Shown piece after piece: positions 7,105-13,884 of a stretch of 16,211 nucleotides of DNA. Numbering within the stretch: the stretch's first letter is position 1; each line of letters opens with the position of its first letter. The notes under the pieces were generated by a model. The model searched no databases and was not told the origin of the DNA. It was given only the letters and a program-made list of their open reading frames with translations. The position numbers and the translations under genes are program-made. Source of the DNA: Clostridia bacterium (GTDB lineage Bacteria > Bacillota > Clostridia > Oscillospirales > CAG-272); contig JAFQPC010000125.1 of the NCBI GenBank assembly GCA_017411935.1, positions 1 through 16,211 of the forward strand, read 5' to 3'.

Positions 7105-7133
7105 TTGATTTTTTGTGAAAAATGTGATATACT
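7105..7133 (+). promoter_or_regulatory. Promoter of the cyclophilin-like lipoprotein gene
   Basis: TTGATT (7105-7110) and TATACT (7128-7133) are separated by 17 bases, 38 bases ahead of the chosen ATG. Its -35 box lies only ten bases from the -35 box of the divergent promoter, so the two may compete or share a regulator. Confidence 0.78.
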
Positions 7134-7170
7134 GATGTTCGAAAAGGAGAAAGCCAACAAAGGAGAACTT

Positions 7171-7842
7171 ATGATGAGAAAAATGAAATATATGAAGTCG
7201 ATTTTGGCGCTGATTTTAACGGTTGCGATGATGCTGAGCCTTTCGACCTTTCTGAATTCGTGTGGGGAGGGACCCGAAACGGAAAATGAAGGATCGACAG
7301 GGGGCGGAGCTGTGGAAGAAACCGAAACGAAAAAGAAAACGATCTACCGTCTTTCCTCTGAAAAAACGAACTACGTTCGCATTCAGATCAAAAATTACGG
7401 GACAATCGTGATCGAGCTCTATCCCGACATAGCCCCCGAAACGGTCAAGTTTTTCCAAGAGCTTATTCAGACCAAGTATTATGATGATTCGACCTTTCAC
7501 CGAATTTTGAAGGATTCGGTTGCCGAGGGTGGTATTCCAACGGATCAGAGCAAGACAGAGACACTTCCGACGCTTGCCGACGAAACATCTTCGCTGACGC
7601 TCTCGCGCGGTGTTGTTTCGCTGCTTCGCGAGGAAGAAAAGGGAGCGAAATTCTTTGTTTGTCTTGGGGATACGCCCGAGGTGGAAGGAACGTACGTAGC
7701 ATTCGGTAAGGTCGTCGATGGCTTTGATACGCTGGATCATTTGAATGAAGTGCCGAATTTCCATGGACAGGTGTTGGGAGAAAAAATTGAAATGCTCGAG
7801 CTTCGCTTTGTCTATCCCGATCTTGTGGGGGGAAGAACGTAA
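7171..7842 (+). CDS. Secreted cyclophilin-type peptidyl-prolyl isomerase-like lipoprotein
   Basis: The 223-residue protein has a lipoprotein signal ending LSTFLNSC (Cys31), an acidic Gly/Glu-rich linker (32-56), and a cyclophilin-like domain (about 68-214). Family blocks are GTIVIELYPDIAPETVKFF, STFHRIL (109-113; the FHR Arg is kept), GVVSLL, AKFFVCLGD and YVAFGKVVDGFDTLD. Cyclophilins speed proline isomerisation during folding, and lipoprotein forms act on exported proteins. The active site is degenerate: the usual SQFFI block reads AKFFV (Gln replaced by Lys160), and the usual F-x-I-Q-G-G-D block reads SVAEGGI, so activity may be weak or lost. The ATG at 7171 is chosen for AAAGGAG at 7159-7165; an upstream in-frame start at 7105 lies inside the promoter. 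ATG 7174 is an equally spaced alternative. Confidence 0.85.
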   Translation: MMRKMKYMKSILALILTVAMMLSLSTFLNSCGEGPETENEGSTGGGAVEETETKKKTIYRLSSEKTNYVRIQIKNYGTIVIELYPDIAPETVKFFQELIQTKYYDDSTFHRILKDSVAEGGIPTDQSKTETLPTLADETSSLTLSRGVVSLLREEEKGAKFFVCLGDTPEVEGTYVAFGKVVDGFDTLDHLNEVPNFHGQVLGEKIEMLELRFVYPDLVGGRT

Positions 7843-7919
7843 AAAGTGAAAAAAAGGTGATTTTTTCGAAAAAAGCGTGAAAAAAAGCGAAAATTTTGCA
7901 AAAAATATTCAATTTGCTC
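7843..7919 (+). promoter_or_regulatory. A-tract-rich spacer ahead of the ferredoxin promoter
   Basis: Several A tracts (7849-7855, 7869-7874, 7880-7886, 7890-7893, 7900-7905) lie just upstream of the ferredoxin -35 box, with an 11-base direct repeat GTGAAAAAAAG at 7846 and 7877. This could be an UP element or bent DNA. I see no convincing terminator for the cyclophilin gene here: the TTTTTTCGAAAAAA palindrome (7861-7874) lacks G-C pairs beyond its centre and a T tract. Confidence 0.35.
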
Positions 7920-7947
7920 TTGCAATTTTGAATTATTGTGATACAAT
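7920..7947 (+). promoter_or_regulatory. Ferredoxin promoter
   Basis: TTGCAA (7920-7925) and TACAAT (7942-7947) with a 16-base spacer, 60 bases upstream of the ferredoxin ATG. Confidence 0.7.
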
Positions 7948-8007
7948 ATAAGAAAGACGGAGCGATCCGTTGAAATAACTTTGATAAAATTATGGAGGTA
8001 TTTTACG

Positions 8008-8178
8008 ATGGCATACAAGATTACCGACGAGTGCATCGCTTGCGGTGCGTGCGCAGACGCTTGTCCCGTTAGCGCAATCAAGGAAGGCGATACCAAGTAC
8101 GAGATCAATGCTGACGAGTGCATTGAGTGCGGCGCATGCGCAGAAGCTTGCCCCGTTGCTGCTCCCGTTGCTGAGTGA
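8008..8178 (+). CDS. 2[4Fe-4S] clostridial-type ferredoxin
   Basis: The 56-residue protein has two classic CxxCxxCxxxCP motifs: Cys9, 12, 15 and 19, and Cys38, 41, 44 and 48. Each set holds three ligands of one cluster and one of the other. This is the full usual length of small clostridial ferredoxins, soluble one-electron carriers for anaerobic enzymes such as pyruvate:ferredoxin oxidoreductase and hydrogenase. The ATG at 8008 is preferred over an in-frame TTG at 7981 because GGAGGT lies at 7994-7999 with eight bases spacing and the protein then starts MAYKITDEC, as is usual. It has its own promoter and terminator, so it is a single-gene transcript, likely highly expressed. Confidence 0.96.
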   Translation: MAYKITDECIACGACADACPVSAIKEGDTKYEINADECIECGACAEACPVAAPVAE

Positions 8179-8211
8179 TTTCGGGTTATCCTAAATACAT
8201 ACGGATACAAA

Positions 8212-8255
8212 CAAACGGATCGGTATGCGGAGCATATCGGTCCGTTTGCTTTTTG
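8212..8255 (+). terminator. Rho-independent terminator of the ferredoxin gene
   Basis: Arms 8212-8228 and 8232-8248 pair over 17 positions with two G-T wobbles around a tight GGA loop, followed by a T5 tract (8251-8255). Confidence 0.88.
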
Positions 8256-8280
8256 AGTTTTTGTGAGGGGAGGAAACAAA

Positions 8281-9042
8281 ATGCCGCGTCTGTCTGAGAA
8301 CGAACGCATTGACGAGGTCAACGAGAAGATCTCGCTCATTCAAAAAAAAGACGGTTTGACCTTTGGCACCGACGCGTTTCTCTTGGCGTCGTTTATTCGT
8401 CCGCAAAAGAGTGCGCTTGCGGTTGAGCTTGGTACGGGGACCGGCATTGTTTCATTGCTTCTTGCCGCAAGAGAGCGCTTTTCTAAAATTTGGGCGCTCG
8501 AGGTTCAGGAAGAATTTGCTACGCTTGCCGCGCGCAACGTGCTTCTCAACCGAATGGAGACACGGGTTTTCGTGCGTCACGCCGATCTTCGTGAGTTTGG
8601 GGTGGACGAGCTCGGCAAAGAGGTTGACGTTGTCTTTTCCAATCCCCCTTATATGCGTACCGATAGCGGAAAACGCAACGAGTCGGACGGAAAATATATT
8701 GCGAGACACGAGGTCTGCGGCAATATCGGCGATTTTTGTGATGCTGCCGCACGGCTTCTCAAATACGGCGGACGCTTTTATTGCGTATACCGCCCCGATC
8801 GGCTCTCGGAATTGATGGAAGCTCTGCGGAAGCATCATTTAGAGCCGAAGCAGATGGTCTTCGTTCACGCCGATGTCGAAAGCGAGCCGTCGATGGTGCT
8901 GGTGTTGGCAACCAAGGGCGGCGCTCCCTCGCTTCGTATTCTGCCGCCGCTGATCTTGCATGATTCGGTAGAGAAAACGGGAACGCGCAAGCTTGGCGCA
9001 CGGGCACAGAAAATCTACGATACGATGAGCTTTTATGAGTGA
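8281..9042 (+). CDS. tRNA1(Val) (adenine(37)-N6)-methyltransferase-like protein
   Basis: The 253-residue class I SAM-dependent methyltransferase has the SAM-binding loop AVELGTGTGIVSLLLA (ELGTGTG at 49-55) and the amino-methyltransferase motif NPPY (121-124), which marks N6-adenine or similar exocyclic-amine methylation. The N-terminal stretch ISLIQKKDGLTFGTDAFLLASF is typical of the TrmN6/YfiC-YabB group that modifies tRNA1(Val) at A37. The ATG at 8281 is chosen over the in-frame GTG at 8263 because GGGGAGG (8267-8273) stands seven bases before it. Its last eight bases overlap the following TtcA-like gene, pointing to a two-gene tRNA-modification transcript. Substrate assignment rests on the family and is less sure than the enzyme class. 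Confidence 0.88.
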   Translation: MPRLSENERIDEVNEKISLIQKKDGLTFGTDAFLLASFIRPQKSALAVELGTGTGIVSLLLAARERFSKIWALEVQEEFATLAARNVLLNRMETRVFVRHADLREFGVDELGKEVDVVFSNPPYMRTDSGKRNESDGKYIARHEVCGNIGDFCDAAARLLKYGGRFYCVYRPDRLSELMEALRKHHLEPKQMVFVHADVESEPSMVLVLATKGGAPSLRILPPLILHDSVEKTGTRKLGARAQKIYDTMSFYE

Positions 9043-9817
9043 GGATAGAGAATCAATGGAGCATATCAAACGAGTTTTGAGCTACGTTCGCCGCGCGGTG
9101 GACGATTATGAAATGATCCGCGAGGGCGACAAGATCGCGGTAGGCGTTTCGGCGGGCAAGGATTCGCTGACGCTTCTTTGCGCGATGGCGGATCTTCAAA
9201 AATTTTATCCCAAAAAGTTCGAGCTTTGTGCCATTACGGTCGATATGGGCTTTGAGGGGGCAGATTTTTCCGCGATCTCGGCGCTGTGCGAGCGTCTCGG
9301 CGTGCCGTATCATATCATTCCGACGCAGATCTCGCAGGTGATCTTTGACGTGCGAAAGGAAAAGAACCCTTGCTCGCTCTGTGCCAAGATGCGCCGCGGC
9401 GCGCTTTATCGCGGGGCAAAGGAGCTTGGCTGTACGACGGTCGCGCTCGGACACCATTTTGACGACGTGGTCGAGACCTTTATGCTCAATCTTTTTTATG
9501 AGGGGCGTATCGGATGCTTTCAGCCCGTCACCTATCTTTCGAATACCGATATTACGATGATCCGACCGATGATCTATATGCCCGAGAAGGACGTGCGGTA
9601 TTTTGCGGGGAAAGCCGAGCTGCCCGTCATGAAATCGCCGTGCCCTGCCGACGGCAACACCGAGCGCGAGGAGATGAAGCAGCTGCTTGCCCGCCTCGAA
9701 CGAGAGAACAAGGGCTTGCGCTACCGCATTTTTGGTGCGATCCAGCGCGGCGAGATCGACGGGTTCCGTCAATTTGGCAAGATGCAGGGGATCAAAAGTT
9801 ATAGCGAAGAAGAATAA
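9035..9817 (+). CDS. TtcA-like PP-loop ATPase (tRNA thiolation)
   Basis: The 260-residue protein has the ATP-pyrophosphatase loop SAGKDS (39-44; the family usually has SGGKDS), a CxxC pair at Cys113 and Cys116 (NPCSLCAK), the GHHFDDVVET block (139-148), and a third conserved Cys203 (KSPCPADG). Three such cysteines bind the Fe-S cluster in TtcA, which adenylates and then thiolates cytidine 32 of tRNA. TilS and other PP-loop enzymes lack this Cys set. Two starts are possible: ATG 9035, overlapping the methyltransferase by eight bases, and ATG 9056, which has GAGG at 9041-9044 and begins MEHIKRVLSYVRRA like many homologues. The second may be the true one. The stop lies beside a bidirectional terminator. 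Confidence 0.87.
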   Translation: MSEDRESMEHIKRVLSYVRRAVDDYEMIREGDKIAVGVSAGKDSLTLLCAMADLQKFYPKKFELCAITVDMGFEGADFSAISALCERLGVPYHIIPTQISQVIFDVRKEKNPCSLCAKMRRGALYRGAKELGCTTVALGHHFDDVVETFMLNLFYEGRIGCFQPVTYLSNTDITMIRPMIYMPEKDVRYFAGKAELPVMKSPCPADGNTEREEMKQLLARLERENKGLRYRIFGAIQRGEIDGFRQFGKMQGIKSYSEEE

Positions 9818-9841
9818 AAAAGAGCCTTTCGGCTCTTTTTT
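9816..9841. terminator. Bidirectional terminator between the TtcA-like gene and radC
   Basis: An 11-pair stem (AAAAAAGAGCC-type arm 9816-9826, mirrored 9831-9841) closes a TTTC loop; both strands end in T tracts. It directly follows the TtcA-like stop and overlaps the radC stop codon (9840-9842). Confidence 0.88.
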
Positions 9842-10553
9842 ATTTGCGCTTTTTCTTTCGTTTGGATTCTTCTTGCTCGAAGGGAGCATTGTTATGCAGG
9901 ATCGGAACACACTCGTTATCGACGACGATGAAATGGTCAATGAGTGTGACACCGAGGTGCTCGAGAATGATTTGGATTTTTCTGGTTGTGGCGATATCCT
10001 GCGCGGAAGGCTTGGCGATCCCGTCAGGATGGTTGTGTGCGAGCACTGCTGCCGCGGCGTTCTTTCCAACGGCAAGTGCGCTCATCTTTTTGATCGAGAT
10101 TTCGGACATTCCCGAAAATCCGCTGCCGATTTTCTCGGTGTGTACAATTCTGCCCGCGGAGCTAAGAAGGATCAGATAGATCTTTTCCTTGGATTCTCCG
10201 ATGAAGAGCGAGCAAAGATATTCCATTAATTGAGCGCGAGAAGTGAGCGGATGAGTGATGTAGTGTGCGTCGCGAGAATATCGCGCAATAATTTCGGAGA
10301 TGATACGCAGAAAAAGAGCACTATTTTCTCCGATCCCCTCTACGTCCTGCAACTCATCCATTTGTGCGTCGAATACACGGCGAAATCCACCGAATTTGTT
10401 GATGAGACGATGTGCGGTTTCATTTGTGTTTTGCCTTGAAACGGAATAAAAAAGTGCGACTTCCAAAAGCTCGTGATCCTCGAGCGATTTCAGATCGATT
10501 TTGGCTCTTTCCCGCATTCGTCCGCGATGTCCTTGATGTAACTTTTTATCCAC
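9840..10553 (-). CDS. radC: RadC-family JAB-domain protein
   Basis: The 237-residue protein has a helix-hairpin-helix-like N-terminal part (VEGIGENSALFL, 71-82) and a JAB/MPN domain with the metal motif HNHPDGIAKPSAQD (His173, His175, Asp186) and upstream conserved EIS. This is the standard RadC layout (usual length about 220-230), a predicted metal-dependent hydrolase whose cellular role is still debated; the old DNA-repair label is not secure. The start is a GTG at 10553, supported by AAAGGAGA (10562-10569) seven bases upstream and by the promoter at 10593-10621. The Lys/Arg-rich C-terminal tail (ESKRKKKRK) runs into the shared terminator. Confidence 0.93.
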   Translation of the reverse strand: MDKKLHQGHRGRMRERAKIDLKSLEDHELLEVALFYSVSRQNTNETAHRLINKFGGFRRVFDAQMDELQDVEGIGENSALFLRIISEIIARYSRDAHYITHPLTSRAQLMEYLCSLFIGESKEKIYLILLSSAGRIVHTEKIGSGFSGMSEISIKKMSALAVGKNAAAAVLAHNHPDGIAKPSAQDIATTRKIQIILEHLGVTLIDHFIVVDNECVPILHNNAPFEQEESKRKKKRK

Positions 10554-10592
10554 AGAAATATTCTCCTTTGTGTTGAATTCTTTGACTTTGTT

Positions 10593-10621
10593 ATTGTATC
10601 ATTTTTGACACACTTCGTCAA
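10593..10621 (-). promoter_or_regulatory. radC promoter with an inverted repeat over the -35 box
   Basis: On the minus strand TTGACG (10621-10616) and TACAAT (10598-10593) are 17 bases apart. The -35 box lies in an inverted repeat, TTGAC (10605-10609) and GTCAA (10617-10621), seven bases apart, which could be an operator or chance. Confidence 0.75.
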
Positions 10622-10639
10622 TATTTTTGTGAAAATATT
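10620..10639. repeat. AT-rich inverted repeat upstream of the DUF378 gene
   Basis: AATATTTT (10620-10627) and AAAATATT (10632-10639) are perfect mirror arms around TGTG. It sits in the radC/DUF378 divergent spacer beside the radC -35 box. No clear -35/-10 pair for the DUF378 gene was found in this spacer (10554-10723). Confidence 0.5.
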
Positions 10640-10723
10640 TCCGATATTTGGTCCTCATAAAGAAATTTTCGTGGGAAAAACTACGAATAGGCGGCGAAAA
10701 CCGTATCAAAGGAGGATTTGACA

Positions 10724-10939
10724 ATGATCATGGACAGAATCGCCTTAATTATTACGATCATCGGCGCGCTGAACTGGGGAAGCATTGGACTTTTCCGTTT
10801 CGATCTCGTTGCGTGGCTTTTCGGCGGTCAGACGGCTCTTGGCAGCCGCATCGTATATACCGTCGTGGCTTTGGCAGGAATCTGGTGCATTTCGCTCATT
10901 TTCCGTGCTCGCGAACGCTTTGAAGCGCTGGACGAATAA
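10724..10939 (+). CDS. DUF378 family small membrane protein
   Basis: The 71-residue protein has two hydrophobic helices (about 5-27 and 41-60) and the family signature IIGALNWGSIGLFRFDLVAWLFG at its start, typical of DUF378 (YuzA-like) proteins of Bacillota. Its function is unknown. The ATG at 10724 follows AAAGGAGG (10708-10715) by eight bases, better than the in-frame TTG at 10718, which lies within the ribosome-site spacing. It stands alone between radC (divergent) and aspS (convergent) and ends before a bidirectional terminator. The charged tail RARERFEALDE probably faces the cytosol. Confidence 0.92.
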   Translation: MIMDRIALIITIIGALNWGSIGLFRFDLVAWLFGGQTALGSRIVYTVVALAGIWCISLIFRARERFEALDE

Positions 10940-10961
10940 TCAAGTAAACAGAAAAAGAAAA

Positions 10962-10994
10962 GGGAAGCTTGCGTGCAAGCTTCCCAAATTTTTT
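10962..10994. terminator. Bidirectional terminator between the DUF378 gene and aspS
   Basis: GGGAAGCTTGC (10962-10972) and GCAAGCTTCCC (10975-10985) pair perfectly; the T6 tract (10989-10994) serves the + strand and contains the first bases of the aspS stop codon (10993-10995). An A-rich flank at 10951-10961 gives a U-rich tail on the minus strand. Confidence 0.9.
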
Positions 10995-12786
10995 ATTCGT
11001 TTTCCTTGACGATGGCAAGGCAGAGCTCTGCGAGCGCGCCTGCGTCGGGTTCGGACGGGCACTTGGTCATCAGCTCCGCCGCCGTCTGTACCTTGGGGAA
11101 CGCGATGACGTCGCGGATATCCTCGAGACCGAGCAGGAGGGTGACAAGTCGGTCAAAGCCAAAGGCAAGTCCGCCGTGGGGCGGTACGCCGTAACGGAAG
11201 GCATCAAGCAGGTAGCCGAATTTTTCCTGCGCTTCTGCTTCGGAGAGACCGAGCACCTCGAACATCTTGGACTGGATCGCTCCGTCGTGAATTCGGATCG
11301 AACCGCCGCCGAGCTCGGTACCGTTGAGCACGATGTCATATGCCTTGGCGCGGACACGGCCGGGATCGCTGTCGATGTAGGGCAGGTCCTCGTCCATCGG
11401 AGAGGTGAAGGGATGGTGCATTGCGTAGAAGCGTCCGTCTTCCTCGCTGTATTCCAGCAACGGGAATTCGGTGACCCAAAGGAACTTGAAGTCCATCGGA
11501 TCGAGAATACCGAGGCGCTTTGCGCACTCACAGCGGAGCGCGCCGAGCGAATCGAAGACGACTTTATTTTTATCGGCAACGATGAGAATGAGGTCGCCTG
11601 CCTCCGCTCCCATTGCTGTCTTGATGGCTTCGTTTTCTGCTTCGGTCAAGAATTTTGCGTACGAGGACGAGATGTCCCCCGTTTCTGCCCATTTGAGCCA
11701 AGCAAGTCCGCGTGCTTTATAAAGCTTGACAAATTCTACAAGCGAGTCGATCTCCTTGCGGGAGAACTTTGCACCGCCCTTGACGTTGATCGCGCGGACC
11801 GAGCCGCCGTTCTCAATGGCACCCGAGAAGACCTTGAACTCACAACCCTTGAGGATCTCGGAGAGGTTCGTCAGCTCGAAACCGAAACGGATGTCGGGCT
11901 TGTCCGAGCCAAAGCGATCCATCGCCTCGGCGTAGGGCATCCGCGGAAAGTCTTCGGTAACTTCGATATTCATATATTCCTTCAGCACGCGCTTGAGGAA
12001 GCCCTCGTGCATCTTCATCACGTCGTCTGCCGTGACAAACGACATCTCGGTGTCGATCTGCGTAAATTCGGGCTGACGGTCGGCGCGCAGGTCCTCATCA
12101 CGGTAGCAACGGGCGAGCTGGAAGTAACGGTCAAAGCCCGAGACCATCAGAAGCTGCTTATAGAGCTGAGGAGACTGAGGAAGTGCGTAGAATTTTCCCT
12201 TGTGGACACGCGAGGGAACGAGATAGTCGCGCGCACCCTCGGGTGTGGGCTTACAGAGGGTCGGCGTTTCGATGTCGATAAAGCCTTGCTCCGCGTAGTA
12301 GTCACGCGCGATCTTCGACAGACGCGAGCGCGCGATGATATTTCTCTGCATATCGGGACGGCGCAGGTCGAGGTAGCGGTGCTTCAGACGAAGCTCGGCA
12401 TTGACGCGGCTGTCCTCTACGATCTCAAAGGGAGGGGTCTGCGCTGCCGAGAGAACACGAAGCTCGTCGACGGCGATCTCGATCTCCCCCGTCGGAATAT
12501 TCTTATTGATCGCACCCTCGCCGCGGCGGCGAACGCTACCCTTGGCGCAGAGAACGAACTCGGAACGGACACCAAACGCCTTCTGGAAGATCTCGCGGTC
12601 GGTCGCGTCGTCAAAGGCAAGCTGAACGATACCCGTGCGGTCGCGCAGGTCGATGAAGATCAACGCACCAAGGTCTCTTTGCTTTTGCGCCCAACCCATC
12701 ACGCAGACGCGTTCGCCGACATTTTCTGCCGACAGTTCTGCGCAGTAGTGAGTGCGCTTATCGGTTGCGGTTAATAATTCTGCCAT
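10993..12786 (-). CDS. aspS: Aspartyl-tRNA synthetase
   Basis: The 597-residue protein has the full bacterial AspRS layout: an N-terminal OB-fold anticodon-binding domain (GWAQKQRDLGALIFIDLRDR, about 31-50), the class II core with motif 2 (FQLARCYRDEDLRADRQPEF, about 222-241), the bacterial insertion domain in the middle, and motif 3 (GLAFGFDRLVTLLLG) near 540-555. It charges tRNA-Asp. The RDLG in the OB fold has Leu, as in the discriminating E. coli enzyme, where non-discriminating AspRS often has His; this hint is weak evidence for Asp-only charging. The start at 12786 has GGAAAGGAA (12796-12804) ahead of it. It follows the phosphoribosyltransferase gene by 30 bases on the same strand, so the two are probably co-transcribed. 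Confidence 0.98.
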   Translation of the reverse strand: MAELLTATDKRTHYCAELSAENVGERVCVMGWAQKQRDLGALIFIDLRDRTGIVQLAFDDATDREIFQKAFGVRSEFVLCAKGSVRRRGEGAINKNIPTGEIEIAVDELRVLSAAQTPPFEIVEDSRVNAELRLKHRYLDLRRPDMQRNIIARSRLSKIARDYYAEQGFIDIETPTLCKPTPEGARDYLVPSRVHKGKFYALPQSPQLYKQLLMVSGFDRYFQLARCYRDEDLRADRQPEFTQIDTEMSFVTADDVMKMHEGFLKRVLKEYMNIEVTEDFPRMPYAEAMDRFGSDKPDIRFGFELTNLSEILKGCEFKVFSGAIENGGSVRAINVKGGAKFSRKEIDSLVEFVKLYKARGLAWLKWAETGDISSSYAKFLTEAENEAIKTAMGAEAGDLILIVADKNKVVFDSLGALRCECAKRLGILDPMDFKFLWVTEFPLLEYSEEDGRFYAMHHPFTSPMDEDLPYIDSDPGRVRAKAYDIVLNGTELGGGSIRIHDGAIQSKMFEVLGLSEAEAQEKFGYLLDAFRYGVPPHGGLAFGFDRLVTLLLGLEDIRDVIAFPKVQTAAELMTKCPSEPDAGALAELCLAIVKENE

Positions 12787-12816
12787 AATATATTATTCCT
12801 TTCCTGTCAAGTCAAA

Positions 12817-13380
12817 TCAAGCAATGGGAGTTCCCTTGCGGTCAAAGAGGGGAAGCTTCTCAAGGTAGATCAGATCCTCGCGGTTCTGTGCGTCCCCCTC
12901 GGCAAAGACGGTCATTTTTCCGCAGATGACGCCGCCTGCTTTTTCAACGAGATATTCGAGTGCCTTGAGAGATTCGCCCGTTGAGATGACGTCGTCCACA
13001 ATGAGGATCTTTTTGCCACGCATTTCTTCGGCATCGGCAATGTCGAGATAGAGATGCTGATCCTTTTCGGTCGTGATCGAATGAAGATCGGCTTCGAAAA
13101 CGCCCGTCATATAGAGTTTGGGCGATTTGCGCGCAAGAAAATATTTCTGGTTGCCCGCGAGTCTTGCCATTTCGTGGACAAGCGGAATACCCTTTGCCTC
13201 AGCGGAAATGAGATAATCATATTCGGGCGCGCGAGCGAGCAGAGCTTCGGCACACGCCGTCGTCAGCTCGGGGTCACCGAAAATGACAAACGCGCCGATC
13301 ATCAGCGTATCGCTGATCGGGCAGAGGGGAAGTGCACGGTCAAGACCTGCGATCTTTGTTTTGTAATATAACTGTTCCAT
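12817..13380 (-). CDS. Adenine phosphoribosyltransferase-like protein
   Basis: The 187-residue type I phosphoribosyltransferase has the PRPP-binding motif ILIVDDVISTGES (125-137) and an upstream base-side segment ISAEAKGIPLVHEMARLAG followed by YFLARKSPKLYM. That pattern resembles adenine phosphoribosyltransferase (adenine + PRPP to AMP, purine salvage) with a slightly changed RK-x-GK loop, so another purine-type PRTase is possible. Length fits the family (170-190). The ATG at 13380 is preceded by GGAG nine bases upstream and by a near-consensus promoter. It leads the aspS transcript, coupling purine salvage and tRNA charging by position only. Confidence 0.82.
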   Translation of the reverse strand: MEQLYYKTKIAGLDRALPLCPISDTLMIGAFVIFGDPELTTACAEALLARAPEYDYLISAEAKGIPLVHEMARLAGNQKYFLARKSPKLYMTGVFEADLHSITTEKDQHLYLDIADAEEMRGKKILIVDDVISTGESLKALEYLVEKAGGVICGKMTVFAEGDAQNREDLIYLEKLPLFDRKGTPIA

Positions 13381-13432
13381 CGTAAATTCTCCGTTTCAAA
13401 AACGAATTGTCAGCATAATGCCTCAATTTAAT

Positions 13433-13460
13433 ATTATACACGAAACTTGCAAAATGTCAA
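13433..13460 (-). promoter_or_regulatory. Promoter of the phosphoribosyltransferase-aspS operon
   Basis: On the minus strand perfect TTGACA (13460-13455) and perfect TATAAT (13438-13433) with a 16-base spacer, the strongest promoter match in the window. The leader to the ATG is about 50 bases, too short for a T-box. Confidence 0.87.
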
Positions 13461-13490
13461 TCGAAATCAGAGATTTTTTTCCAAAAAACA

Positions 13491-13523
13491 AAATAAAAAG
13501 CAGCTTTCCTCAAAGAAAGCTGC
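13491..13523 (-). terminator. Terminator of rpmB
   Basis: On the minus strand GCAGCTTTC and GAAAGCTGC (13523-13515 and 13508-13500) enclose a six-base loop, followed by a T5 tract and further T-rich bases. It lies 27 bases after the rpmB stop. Confidence 0.88.
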
Positions 13524-13549
13524 CTTTTATACGTTTGCTTGTCAAAAGC

Positions 13550-13735
13550 TTACGCTCTGGTAACTTTACCCGAACGCAGGCAACGGGAGCAAACAGCAAC
13601 GGTCTTGGGTGTACCGTCAACAATTGCCTTTACCTTGCGAATATTGGGCTTCCAAGATCTGTTGGTCTTACGATGAGAGTGGGAAACGGCCTGTCCGAAA
13701 ACGACACCCTTTCCGCAGATGCTGCACTTTGCCAT
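13550..13735 (-). CDS. rpmB: Large-subunit ribosomal protein bL28
   Basis: The 61-residue protein starts MAKCSICGKGVVFGQAVSHS and has the L28 signature SHSHRKTNRSWKPNIRKV. Two CxxC pairs (Cys4/Cys7 and Cys49/Cys52, CSRCLRSGKV) make this the zinc-binding form of bL28. It sits in the large ribosomal subunit near the E site. The ribosome site AAGGAGGTG (13741-13749) is close to ideal, and it has its own promoter and terminator, so it is a single-gene transcript as is usual for rpmB in Bacillota. Confidence 0.98.
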   Translation of the reverse strand: MAKCSICGKGVVFGQAVSHSHRKTNRSWKPNIRKVKAIVDGTPKTVAVCSRCLRSGKVTRA

Positions 13736-13816
13736 ATTGACACCTCCTTATGTGTACAAGCCGAACGGAGATCGTTCGATCGTGCTTACCTTGTTGATTT
13801 TCATAGAACATTTGCT

Positions 13817-13845
13817 ATTATATCATATCCGAAATCAAAATGCAA
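13817..13845 (-). promoter_or_regulatory. rpmB promoter
   Basis: On the minus strand TTGCAT (13845-13840) and TATAAT (13822-13817) with a 17-base spacer, in the gap between the mtaB stop and rpmB. The leader of about 80 bases before the ATG holds no obvious attenuator. Confidence 0.82.
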
Positions 13846-13884
13846 GAGCTTTTTGAAAAATTTTTTCTAAAAAATTGAAAAAGG

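Noticed and set aside
9053..10075. 340-codon minus-strand open frame spanning the TtcA-like gene and the end of radC
   Set aside because: It crosses a bidirectional terminator and two real genes in other frames; no family features.
10605..10621. LexA/SOS box at radC
   Set aside because: The TTGAC/GTCAA repeat does not match the Bacillota LexA consensus (GAAC-N4-GTTC).
10969..12774. 601-codon + strand open frame lying opposite aspS
   Set aside because: aspS on the other strand has full family motifs, a ribosome site and an operon promoter. The + frame gives no recognisable protein and is an antisense shadow of GC-biased codons.
12787..12816. T-box riboswitch before aspS
   Set aside because: Only 30 bases separate aspS from the upstream gene, and the operon leader is about 50 bases; neither has room for a T-box.
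13846..13884. Terminator after mtaB
   Set aside because: The stretch is A/T-rich with only weak AT-only pairing (AAAAATTTTTT type); no G-C stem is visible, so no call is made.
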